Shown here: positions 35,760 to 46,245 of the stretch, piece after piece
Position numbering within the stretch: position 1 is the first letter of the stretch
Layout: each line of letters starts with the position of its first letter
Assembly: GCA_023375675.1 (NCBI GenBank)
Contig: JALQBC010000009.1
Coordinates: forward strand, 682,001-746,000
Direction: 5' to 3'
Source: Cytospora piceicola
Lineage: Eukaryota > Ascomycota > Sordariomycetes > Diaporthales > Cytosporaceae
Length of the DNA stretch: 64,000 nucleotides
Notes under the pieces: model-generated
Seen by the model: the letters and a program-made list of their open reading frames with translations, nothing else
The model's database searches: none
What the model was told of the DNA's origin: nothing
Made by a program: the position numbers and the translations under genes

Positions 35760-37100
35760 TCAAACCTCCGCGGCCAGCAGTCTTTTCAAACTCTCAACAA
35801 AGTTGACCCGAAAAGGCTCCTTGAACTTCTCGAACGAGGTCTTCATAGACCGCAGCAAGTTACGCTCCTCCAGGTCCCGCGCGTTACATACCCCCTCAGT
35901 GCTGATGGCGCCCTGCCCAGCCATATGCGAGTAATTTGCATTCATCCTGTCCAGCTCCTGGTTAGCGTGCCGGTACACCTCCATAGACTTGCAGTCCAGC
36001 CCAAGCATCAACCAGCTGAGCGAGTGAAAGGCGACTTCTAGGGCCATCTTCCTCTTCCCATCGTCCAGGGCATCGCAAAGTGCGACTCCCCGGTTGAAAG
36101 CGAGCCTGAGGCTCTTCTGGTCGACGACAGAGAAGTCCTGGGAGAGAATTTTGATGCAGTTGCCAATCAGGTGAGATATGGGCCGCGCGCCATTCTTCAG
36201 GTCAAGAGTACCTTCGGGCACGGTGATGCAAGTAACCACAGGTCCTTCGCCTGAACTTGCACGGCCCAGGACCTGGTCCCAGACCTTTTGCTGGTCGGAG
36301 ACTGGGATGCACTTCTGCAAGAAACCGTACGTAGCCTCGAACACAACTTGCCTGACGGCCTCGCCGGCGAAGCCCAGCGTCTTTACGTCAATGTTGGAGA
36401 GCTTCGAGTCACGGTTATTGATGTACGCATCCTCGAGGCTTCTGCATTTTGGATCAGCGCTGGAGCCCGAAGGCGCTGACAAGCCATCTCGTGCATCGCG
36501 CGAAGAGGCGGCCTTGAATATGTCGATCCCGGTGCACTCAGTGATGGTGTCGTTATTGACGGTCCTGTCAGCTGACAGGTCCACCATCGTCAAGTCGGGG
36601 TCACCCTCATCATGAGCGTTGATGGTCGACGGGTTGAAAGGACTTCCGCCATGATGGGTCTGATTTTCGGCCCAGCCGCCTCTCAGGCTCGTCTGGCCGA
36701 CTTGAAACTCGGTTGGCGATGGGACATCAGCTCGAGCAATCTGCCGGTCAACACCTATATCACGTTTGGTCTTGAAGGGAAGCGGCTTGCGTTGCTTCTT
36801 GCCACCCTGTGCCCCTCGCTTCTTCTTCGACCTGCTCCTCTTCCTTCCCATGCCGAACAGCGCAGGGACAGCAATTGCGTTGCCCAGCACAATAGCGCGG
36901 CAGTCTTCCCAGTGAAATACGCCCAGCGACCAGAGATCCTTGACCGTGTCGGCGACTTCGAAACAGTAGTGTGCGACACAATGAGCAAATCTGAGAATGG
37001 GTTTCAAGGCCACGTTGCGAAGATTGAAGATATCGTCAGGGCCGCAGTGTTCGGCGAGTACGAAGAGGATGTGAGAAAAGGCGTCGAAGACCAGTTTCAT
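35760..37100 (-). CDS. unrecognised protein with basic nuclear-type motif
   Basis: A 446-aa frame starting at an ATG complementary to 37098-37100. The frame continues upstream to 37184 without an ATG, and a GTAAGC just upstream of the start leaves room for a 5' exon. The N-terminal 90 residues are well structured and His/Cys-rich (HILFVLAEHCGPDD, AHCVAHYCFEVADTV, FHWEDCRAIVLG). A strongly basic block follows (about 110-130, GRKRSRSKKKRG), compatible with a nuclear localisation signal, then a disordered middle and a helical C-terminal domain (about 270-446) with AVRQVVFEATYGFLQKCIP and FVESLKRLLAAEV. No signal peptide. I cannot assign a family; it may be lineage-restricted. Codon use and the length of the open frame support a real gene. 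Confidence 0.6.
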   Translation of the reverse strand: MKLVFDAFSHILFVLAEHCGPDDIFNLRNVALKPILRFAHCVAHYCFEVADTVKDLWSLGVFHWEDCRAIVLGNAIAVPALFGMGRKRSRSKKKRGAQGGKKQRKPLPFKTKRDIGVDRQIARADVPSPTEFQVGQTSLRGGWAENQTHHGGSPFNPSTINAHDEGDPDLTMVDLSADRTVNNDTITECTGIDIFKAASSRDARDGLSAPSGSSADPKCRSLEDAYINNRDSKLSNIDVKTLGFAGEAVRQVVFEATYGFLQKCIPVSDQQKVWDQVLGRASSGEGPVVTCITVPEGTLDLKNGARPISHLIGNCIKILSQDFSVVDQKSLRLAFNRGVALCDALDDGKRKMALEVAFHSLSWLMLGLDCKSMEVYRHANQELDRMNANYSHMAGQGAISTEGVCNARDLEERNLLRSMKTSFEKFKEPFRVNFVESLKRLLAAEV

Positions 37101-37780
37101 ACGGGTGGTGTTGTAAGGTGAGCCCTGCTTACCGCGCCATCGGCTGGCCTTCTGGAGGGTGCTGTTGAAGGGCAGAATGGTCAATACGTGTGTATATGGA
37201 GGGGAAGGTGTGGTGGTTCCTGTTGTGCAAACGGAAGGGACTCACAAGGTTCTTAGCTCTTGCTCGAGTACCTCGGATGGAGGAGAAGGGGACATTGAGA
37301 GTGGTAGCATTTTTGGGAAGGCGCGTTGGGAGTGGGAGAGACTATCTTTGTCGCGCTTTGCTGTACCTAGGCACTTAAGTAGTAAGTAAACGATTGCCAG
37401 TGCTCTTTCTTGACTTGGGGCAATTGAGGGTTTTCAGATGAATATGATCAAGTCAAACCAGAATCTGATGAGCTGGGCTGAAACGGTTAACGGTAGCCTC
37501 AGTACGCGTCGTCAAGTTCGCCCAAGACCATGAAAACGGGTTGCTAACGAGTCTGGGCGCAAAGGCTCGGACCTGTTTGTAGTTGCTTCCCTCCAAAACT
37601 ACAGCATAGAGGTCCTTTCCGCACACACAGTACGCATAGAGACATGGGCATGGGTATCACATAGCTCGTAATTCAGTTCGATGCAAGGCAAGCAAGTTGA
37701 CTTGAGTATTACACATCATGATTCCACCATGCTATAAACCAACATGCCTACCGACGCTTTCAAACCTCTGGATGTTGACT
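37101..37780. other. intergenic between two minus-strand genes
   Basis: About 680 bp; promoter of the gene ending at 35760. Contains a CCTAGG/CTTAAG palindrome group at about 37366-37387. Nothing else seen. Confidence 0.5.
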
Positions 37781-39352
37781 TTAGTTCTCCGCTGAATGAG
37801 CGGCGTCTCTTCTTGCCTTTGCCCCAGCCTTCAGAGCCTCCCACTTGTCGCGGTACTTATCAAGGTTATGCCTGAGACGTTTGTTGTCCAGCTCCAACAC
37901 GTCGAATTGTTGAGTCGCCTTGGCTAAGTCCTCCTCCAGCTCCTGGTTCCTCTTCCTGAGCGCCTCATCCATCATCTGCCCCTGAGCGCCACCACTATGA
38001 GACATAGGGGAGCCCGGCTGCGCGAGGCGCATGCTGTCCGCCAGGGCGAGCCGGGAGTGCTGGGCACTAGCTTCGAAAATGTGTAAGCGTTTGGTGACTT
38101 TGTCGAGCATGGCCTTCAGGCTGGCATTCTCGGTCGTGAGCTCCTCGATGACGTTGAGGAGATCCCGCTCCGTCTGACTCTTGCCGACGCGCCGCTTTGT
38201 GCTTGGAGACAGAGACATCTGCGATTCCCTAGCATCAACAAAGTCGTCATCCTCGTGATCATCAGCTGTCTCGGCATCACCGCTGTGGAGTGATGCCGCC
38301 ATTGCGCGCCTCTTCTCCTTTTGCTCGAAATTCAGGATGTTGGCGTATGAAACTGTGTGGCCGCTTGTGGGCACAACGTAGAACGAGTCACTGACGGCAT
38401 GGCCATCACGATACATAGAACGGAGAGTAGCCTTGGAGTATATCTTGGATAGATCCGGCTCCTCACTCGGGCGGTGGACACTCTTGCCTCTGCTTCGCCT
38501 CTGCGGAGTTGGTTCCGGAGCAGCGGTTTCTGAGGAGGCTACTTCTTCAGAGACCAGGGGAAGACCAGCGAAGGCCAATGGTGCTGAGAGCCGGTTGATG
38601 ATACTGCCGAATGTACTGTAGAACCTGGAAAAGCCCTCGTCTGCCGGTGCGGCAACAGGCTCATGCTCGTCCTCTGCTGCCTCGTCGATGGAGGGCGGGC
38701 GTGAACTCTGCACCGTGGGCTGGTGGGTTGGAGGCACCCAGCTTGGCTTGGGTTTGCCAGTCTTGCTGTCGAGCATATTCTGCATTTTTGATCGAGAACC
38801 ATCCTTTCGGGCCAAGATATCCACGTTGCCAGGAGCCTGGGCGTTGGAGAAAGTAGGTGCTAGTGGTTGGTCGCGAGAGTATCTCGACGCGCGAATGCCC
38901 CTGGCGGAAGCCAGATTGCTGGCAATAGATGACGACAGCTCTCGGGAGGGAGGATAGCGGCGCTGGTGTGTCAAGCCCGGTATTGCTGCAGAAGGTTTCG
39001 GGGTGGCGCCGGCGCCAGCATCCGACCTGGCCTCGGCTTCATCTGTCTGTATGGCATCCTTCTCTCCGCCCCCGGCTGCATCCTTCTCTGCTAAGGCATG
39101 TTTGGCTGGGTGGTCTGCCGAAAACTTGAGGAGTTCAGAGAGCTTCTGATGGTGCTGCTCGAGGAGCTTGAGGGTTCGCAGCGCCTCGACACTGGATGTA
39201 GCCTTGGCGGCATTGGAGAATTCCCCAGCGGCGAGAGTGTGCTCGTTGATGGCAACGGTGGAGTTGGCTGTCTGCGTGGCGTCCGAGGCGGCTTTCGCAT
39301 GATCATGCGCCTATAGATAGGGTCAGCACAATGCGAGCGTTTGTATCCGAGG

Positions 39353-39387
<35 letters not shown>

Positions 39388-39423
39388 AATCGTGCGTGCC
39401 TTGATCAAAGGTGCGGAATCCAT
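37781..39423 (-). CDS. MIT-domain and coiled-coil protein, Atg38/NRBF2-like
   Basis: Exon 1 is only 24 nt (39423-39400); exon 2 is 39310-37781; the 89-bp phase-0 intron has a GC donor (AAG|GCACGC) and a TATAG acceptor, with a CT/GA microsatellite inside. Product 517 aa. The N-terminus (MDSAPLIK then AHDHAKAASDATQ... to about residue 75) looks like an MIT-type three-helix domain: alternating Ala-rich helices ending in LKLLEQHHQKLSELLKF. The middle is disordered. The C-terminal part has two coiled coils (about 385-420, LLNVIEELTTENASLKAM; about 455-507, LRKRNQELEEDLAKATQQ). This architecture matches Atg38/NRBF2, which binds Atg14-Vps34 PI3-kinase complex I in autophagy. That identity is inference from architecture; another MIT protein of endosomal traffic is possible. 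Confidence 0.72.
39355..39383. repeat. GA microsatellite inside an intron
   Basis: Uninterrupted GA repeat (CT on the transcribed strand) inside the GC-AG intron of the MIT-domain gene. It could serve as that intron's pyrimidine tract, and its length probably varies between strains. Confidence 0.9.
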
Positions 39424-40849
39424 GATGTTCCTGTCTGCGGATGCGGGTGGCACATGACAATTGATGATAACAACAGGAAAGGCGACTATAAGTGCACATC
39501 CATGGATACCTAGGTACCTAGGTACCTAGGAACGTTTGCCCAGGCACGTGCAAGGTGCCTCAGATGATATGTATCTATGGGAGTATGTATGTAGCTGGCC
39601 GACAACCGCGGACGTCGCCAACGAGACGTGGCGCGCGCGCGATCAGTATTTGAGGTCGTGAGGCTGATGGCGCATCATTCAAGAAGCCCAAGGGTAGTAC
39701 AGCGATGAATTCCGTGCCATCTATCTACGTACTTACGAGATAGCTGTAGGTGCCCAGGTGTTTACTACCTACCAGGTAGTACAAGTCCAAATCCATCGGA
39801 GTTTTTCTGTCCGGGTTGCACGGAGTTAGACTTACACATTGACACAAACTGCAGTAAAGGGTTAAAGGGAGCGCAGAGAGGGCTCTGAAACAAAGGGCCA
39901 TGAGGCGCTGCAAGGTCCCTGCTAGCGCCCTTCAGGGCTGTTCCGTGGCGCTGAACCCCCTGTGAGATGCCTGTAAGCCTGGCAAAGGAATGACGTGCCG
40001 TCCGTCGAATCTCACCCCCTTCATTCCATTCATTCCGCACCCTCCAGTCCGCCATACATCTATCTATCTACATGCTCAGATACTTAGTGCTTAGCAATCC
40101 TCTGCTGTTCTGGGTATTTCATCCGATGGATTCCTCGAGCTGTTATTTATTCCGGGACTTGAATCCATTAAACTTGACCCGCATCACTTCGAAAAGAGGA
40201 CGGTTCGATAATCTGGATATCAACTCTAATCTATCTTTGGAAAACACGCGACGGGGAATATGCTGGAGACAGTAATCTCTCTCACTACCTAGGTACTGCG
40301 TGTCGTACCTACCCAGGAGCCTAGGTAACCTGTTGTCGGTATGTAGTCATCGTGTCCCTGTACAGATTACTCGTGCACCCGTGCTGTACCGTGTACTGGT
40401 ACACTATACGATGACCGTGGATGACGTTGTAGCACGATCTGGACCGGACTGGCCTGGACTGAAGTAGTATAGGAACTCAACCATCGAAACAGGTGTCTCC
40501 ACCGAGCCTTGCACTGAGAGGCCGAGGTTGTCATCAAAGTTCCAAGGTTTTGTCTGTCTGTCGCGCATCGCTCGAACTCAAGCTTGCTCAAGCTCAAGCT
40601 CAATTGCACCAAAAAGCTCGAATCCCAAACCTAATCCCAAGTCTGGCCCGGTTCGGTTCCAACAACTCTGGTTTCCACGGACAGTCAAGGCAGCAACAGT
40701 AGGATTCTCGAATCGACTCGAGCGAATTGAAGAATTGAACGAACCTCAGGAGGAGACAGCTTCGGGGGCTTTTACGCTTCGGCAGTAATCCTCAGATCCT
40801 TTGCAGGTCTATTGCGCCACACAACCAACAGGCATAACCTGCGACAAAC
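39424..40849. other. divergent promoter region between MIT-domain and LAM-type genes
   Basis: About 1.4 kb. Has a tandem CCTAGGTA palindrome (39505-39531), another cluster at about 40286-40327, and a CTCAAG hexamer tract at about 40573-40598, some 260 bp before the next start. No gene seen. Confidence 0.5.
39505..39531. repeat. tandem CCTAGGTA palindrome
   Basis: Three successive TACCTAGG units, about 80 bp upstream of the MIT-domain gene start. Confidence 0.8.
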
Positions 40850-43800
40850 ATGGCGGACAACGCCCTAGGAAGGTTTCTTTCGAAGTCAATCCGGCACAAG
40901 AGAGGCTCAAAAGGCTCAAGGGACTCAAGAGGGTCCTTTGATGTGGATGCGGACTCCAGCAGCATCGGTAGCGACGATGTCACGCCCTCACGCGGTCGAT
41001 CCATCGCAAGCCGTAAATCTGAGCGCGCAGACACCCAAAGCCATGATTCCAGGTCCACACATCATGGCATTACCTTCGAGGTTCCCGATGTCAACAACGA
41101 GCGAGAGGTAGCAGAAGCAGAGGATCCCGGCCTTGTGTCCTATGACTCCGAGGACCCTGACGTGTAAGTTAAAACATCTGTATCATCTGAGATACCCATC
41201 CAATTCACAATTCAAAATGATTTATTTGCCTTTGACCGTATTCCTCCCCTCCATATACACTATTCATTCCTCTGTCCCCACCGCCAATTCGTGGGACATA
41301 CACCCAGACATACACCCACCAGATACACCAGGTTCATCGCATCAGCACAACAAAACATTCAACATAACAACATCCTTCTGTCTGTCAAAAGGCAAGACCG
41401 ACCTGGGCCTTACTCCACCCCGCCTCCCCCTCCCCGGCCTTATTATTCAGGGTCCAGCAGGGGGGGCGGCCAATTTACGCTGGACCCCAAATTCAATTCC
41501 AAATCCAATACCAATTCCATTATATATGGACGGGGCCTAAGTTCAGAGCTGCGACTGCAACCTGATCCTAGCGTGGGGACCACAACCACCCCCTGAACAC
41601 TGAGACCCTCCAACCGACATCAAATGTCCCTCGCAACTTCAATCCTTCATCAGCCAGCCCACCACGCCAAACAAAGCCACGCCGCATCAGCACCGCAGCA
41701 CTCCGTCAGCACAACAACCCTTACCACGTTGGTTTAAAGCTGACGCTACCGTGCCTCTCCCTATGCGATGCTTCTCGGCCCTGCCTAATTTCCTTTTTAC
41801 CCCCCAGCTTTACGCTCACAAATATACCCGTCTCCTGGCCTATTTCCTTTGTTCCCATTCCATCCAATCGTTATCTCGCAGAAGCTCCCCTGAGCTCCTA
41901 AGCCACAACCCCTTCTCTGTACCCTCATACTGATCCTCAACCCTACAAAATAGGTCCCTTGAACGGCCACTCCCAGTCTCTCTCCATCCCTCCCAGATAG
42001 GATACCTGACGACAAATTCACCACTCATACAATCTGAATACTACCACGGCTCTGAGCCCTCGCAATACTCATCCACCACGGATACATCTGGAGACCTAGG
42101 GCCTTCTGGGTCAACAGACCTCTCCGGACTTGCGCCTCCTGTGTCGCAGTCCAGCAGAAGATCGCCTTCGCCTGTGGGACGTCTCAAGGGTGTTTTCAGG
42201 ACCAAAAAAACCCCCTCTAAACTCTCAGGGGGCGGCAGTGGCTCTTCTAGCCCAGACAGGCGGCCAGCCACTGCAGACTCGAGGCTGTCGACCGAGACCA
42301 CCGATGCACCTAGTCTCACCGATCGTCCGAGATCCTACACCACGACCGACGCGGGCCCGGCACACCATAACGTGGCAATAGAAGAGAAGGCTGGAAAAGA
42401 GGAGCAGAAACGATCAGCCGAGCGTGTCCGTCGCCTGTCTAGAGGCTCTAAAGGCCCAACCATCAACACCTCAAGCACTCCACCCGGGACACCTGGCGGT
42501 TCAGAAAAGGGCACTCCAGCCATTGTCAGCACGCCCCCAACACCAACGGATCCTGACCAACAACCCAGGTTCCGGGCACCCCGCAGAAGCAACGCATCGG
42601 CCGATGCTGCTGTGTTTACCCAGAATCGTGCAAGATCAGGATCAGCCAGTCTAGTGCCCAGCAAGTTGTCCACGATAGCCTCTGCGCCACTCACGCCGAC
42701 CCTCGAGAACGGTGTTCCAACCCCAACCCCATCGGACCCGAATCCTTCGTCCGGTTTCTTTGGATCCGTGCTATCTGCCGCACAGAACGCCGCAAATAGC
42801 CTCACCAATACCATTCAAAACCCCAACGTCGGCCCAGCCCATAGTCAACAGGACAGCCAGGTTGAAGACGACAGGGTCGAGGTCGAGCCGTCTGCTGAAT
42901 CAGCATCCCAAACGTTGATGGCTTCGAAGGAACCCGCTGTCAAAACCCTCGGTATGGGTGACCTTAGTTTGAGCCAGCTGGGTATCGAGCCACCCAGCAG
43001 GGCCCCCACGCCCACAAAGCTCAAGTTCCCAGAGAACCCTGAGAGTGGCAGATCACGGTCCGAATCCGCACCCGCGGACGCGACGCCTATCAAGACCACC
43101 CTCGAGCCTCCATGGGATGAATTACAGAGACCGCGGACTTCATATGATGCGCAACCACACGGCGACAAGACCACACCTAGCGGGAGTCTCTACGAAGAGA
43201 GTACCAGCGTTCACCGGAGTGGCAGTATAAGGAGTGGACTTAGTCGCAATAGGAAACGTGGCAGCACCAATGGCACCGGTGGAACTGGAAACACAATTGG
43301 TGCCGCTATAGCTGCTGCGAACGCGTCTCTGGGATCATCCGGCAACGCACCCAAACTGACGGGGTTCGCGGTCGCGAGCAAGAAACGGAATCGTGACTTC
43401 CACGTCCTGTTCAAGAGCGTTCCGGACGATGACTACCTTATTGAGGATTACAGCTGTGCCCTGCAGCGTGAAATCCTGGCACATGGACGGCTATATGTGT
43501 CGGAAGGACACCTGTGTTTCAGCAGCAACATTCTCGGTTGGACAACGACCTTGGTTATGAGCTTTGATGAAATAGTCTCTGTTGAGAAGCGTAGCACGGC
43601 GCTGTTGTTCAAGAATGGTCTGATGATTTCTACCCTTCATTCTAAGCACATCTTCGCGAGTTTCACAAGCCGGGATTCCACGTATGACTTGATTGTCAAG
43701 ATTTGGAAGCTCGGGAATCCTGATCTCAAGAGCTCCCTCAATGGTGTACAGCTGGACGAGACGGGCGGTGACAAGACGGAAAAAATTGATGCAGAATCTG

Positions 43801-45259
43801 TCGTTGCTGACAGTCAGAGTGTCTCGGCCTCGGATGAAGAGGAGGTGGAAGAGGAGAGTGATGACGGAGAGGACGTCTATGACGAGGATGAGGAGGAAGA
43901 GGAGGATAATGCCCCCGCAGTCAGTCAGTCGGCCGAACCGCCCTTACTGGAATCTGCTCTTGAAAAGTCGGTTACTCGCAAACCCTCTGGAGCTGTCAAC
44001 GGTAGTATACCGGCGGATAAACCGAAAGATGCACCAGCTGCACCGTCTGCACAGGACTTCCCGGGTCCGGCTACTCATACTCCCACAGATTGTGGCGACT
44101 CAGATACACACTACAAAAAGATTCTGGCCGACGACACCATTCCAGCACCTCTCGGCAAGGTATATGACCTCATATTCGGTAACTCCTCCGCTGCTTGGAT
44201 GGGGAAGTGGATCACAGGCGATCAGAAATGCACAGAACTGCAAATGGAAGACAAGAAAGGGTTGAGCCTCGACAACCGTACACGTAACTATTCGTACATC
44301 AAACCACTCGGCGGCTCAATAGGTCCCAAGCAGACCAAATGTCTCGTATCAGAGAATTTGGAGAACCTCGACTTTGAAAAGGCGGCCAACGTTCTGGTGT
44401 CGACGCAAAACCCAGACGTACCTAGTGGAAATGTCTTCAGTGTGAAGACAAAGTACTGTCTCTCTTGGGCCGAGAACAATGCAACCCGTGTCCAGATCAA
44501 CTGCACTATTGAGTGGACTGGCAAGAGTTGGTTGAAGGGTAAGGATCACGCATCGTACTCGAGGCATGTGAGCATCGCAGCTAACTGGTGATAGGTCCAA
44601 TCGAGAACGGTGCCAACGAAGGACAAACACAATACTGCAAGGACCTTTTCGCAAGTCTCAAAGCAGCCGTATCCTCCAAACCTCGCGCGGCACCTGCGAA
44701 CGGGGCTGCAAAGGGCAAGAGGAAGGGCAAGAAGGGCAAGTCAGAGAAAGCCACAAACGTCACGAGCGACAACGAGGCGGAGGTCTCCAAGGCTTCCTCT
44801 AAGCCATCCAATTGGGGACCGCTTGAGCCCTTGCACGACATCGTCGGACCTGTGGTGGACATTGTCAGCCCCTTGCTCACAACCAACGTCATCTATGGTC
44901 TGCTGATTGGCTTGCTACTGATAACCTGGTTCGGGTCCGGATCATCCAAGAGATCTGCCGCTAGGCCGTACGGGACCGAACTTGGATTCTCTGGCTACCC
45001 TGATCGCCTGGCCGCCTACGAAGAGATGTGGCGGCGCGAGGAGAGTGAGCTGTGGGAGTGGCTGGAAGAACGTGTTGGCATGGACCGCTTGAACAGCGGG
45101 GTTATGCACACGCGCAAAAGAGTGGTGGAGCCTCGTACTGTCGAGGAGAAGCTTAGGGAAGAGCACATGGACGAGAGGGAGATCAAGGAGGCGATCAGGA
45201 TCACGGAGGAAAAGCTCTTTGTTTTGAAGTCGGTGGTTGAAAAGAAGGACCCTCAATAG
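40850..45259 (+). CDS. GRAM + VASt domain sterol-transfer protein (LAM/Ysp family)
   Basis: Exons 40850-41163, about 41954-44538 and 44595-45259; 1,187 aa. Intron 2 is normal (56 bp, GTAAGG...GATAG, phase 1). Intron 1 would be about 790 bp (GTAAGT donor, ATAG acceptor near 41953, phase 2); its acceptor is my best frame-compatible choice, and a small extra exon cannot be excluded. Disordered Ser/Pro-rich N-terminus; GRAM domain at about 583-690 (FHVLFKSVPDDDYLIEDYSC, LCFSSNILGWTTTLV); acidic linker; VASt (StART-like) domain at about 823-985 (ADDTIPAPLGKVYDLIFG, RNYSYIKPLGG); one transmembrane helix at about 1064-1083 (VIYGLLIGLLLITWF); short charged tail. LAM proteins are ER-anchored at membrane contact sites and move sterol between plasma membrane and ER. 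This one has a single VASt domain and no obvious BAR domain. Confidence 0.88.
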
Positions 45260-46245
45260 CGGTGGTCGGTTGATTTGAGTCTTTTTTTTCCATTTTGGGA
45301 AAAGACAGTAGTACCAGTACGGCAAATACCCCTACATGCGATATAGCAGATACTCTCCTTTCTTTGTCTGGTTTTGTTATTTCGAGTTTTTGGCGGGCGG
45401 GCAAGCATTAGCATTGGAGTGGCTGTACATTATGGACCGTTGGGCACTTTGTCATCGAATATTAAACACAAGCGTTTTTGATTATTAAGTTCCTAGTCTA
45501 TTTGGATTGACCATTGATTGTGAAGATGAACTTGTATCATCTGACGAAATGAACCTGGGTATATCGTGCAGCCTCGTCTAAAACATGCCCTGTCCAAAAT
45601 AGAATGGACCCAGTCGAACTGTCCCAACGCCTGGCTACTGCTCTTCTCTATAGAACTTCTGACACCTCAAGATTTTTGAATCAAATTGGTTTGTGAACCG
45701 GTTTATGTGTTCGGCGCACTTGTGGGGCGTTGTAGGATGGTAGGTATCACATGGGCTGGCTACACAGATCCGGAGTATTGGAGTTAGAAGTCGTGTTGTG
45801 CGGTGAGTTTCTGGAGTGGCCGATGGACGATGAAGGGGTATAGGGCTCATTTATGCACTGGTTCTGCCTCGGAAGAAGAGGTCGGGCCCGAGTAAGCACG
45901 CCTTCTTGTGCCTTCTGTGCCGTGCCATGTTGGTTGCAGATTGTGTGAATTGTCTCCATTCTCTTCGTAGCAGTCTCTGAGTTTCCCTAAGGTATCCCAT
46001 CCCGTAAGGTCTAGGCTTGCAGCCTGTCCCTTTGGTGCCGTAACGTGATCGAAGTGACAGTACAATGAATTTCCCAAGCAATGTGCGGAAATGAACGATG
46101 TTTTAAGGTTGACGACTGCAAGTCGTTCATACCAGCAGAACAATTTCAATCTGGTCGAACTCCAACAACTCCCATATGTCGTTTTCTGTCTTCTGAATTC
46201 GCCTCTTCCCTCTTTTCATACCATCATTGAAGGGCTGCGGCGTGC
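45260..46245. other. convergent 3' intergenic region
   Basis: About 1 kb between the LAM-type gene and THO2, whose 3' ends face each other. No supported gene or repeat. Confidence 0.5.

Noticed and set aside
39091..39400. Coding through the CT repeat of the MIT-domain gene
   Set aside because: Produces a Ser-Leu run from the microsatellite and leaves the MIT frame; the GC-AG splice restores it.
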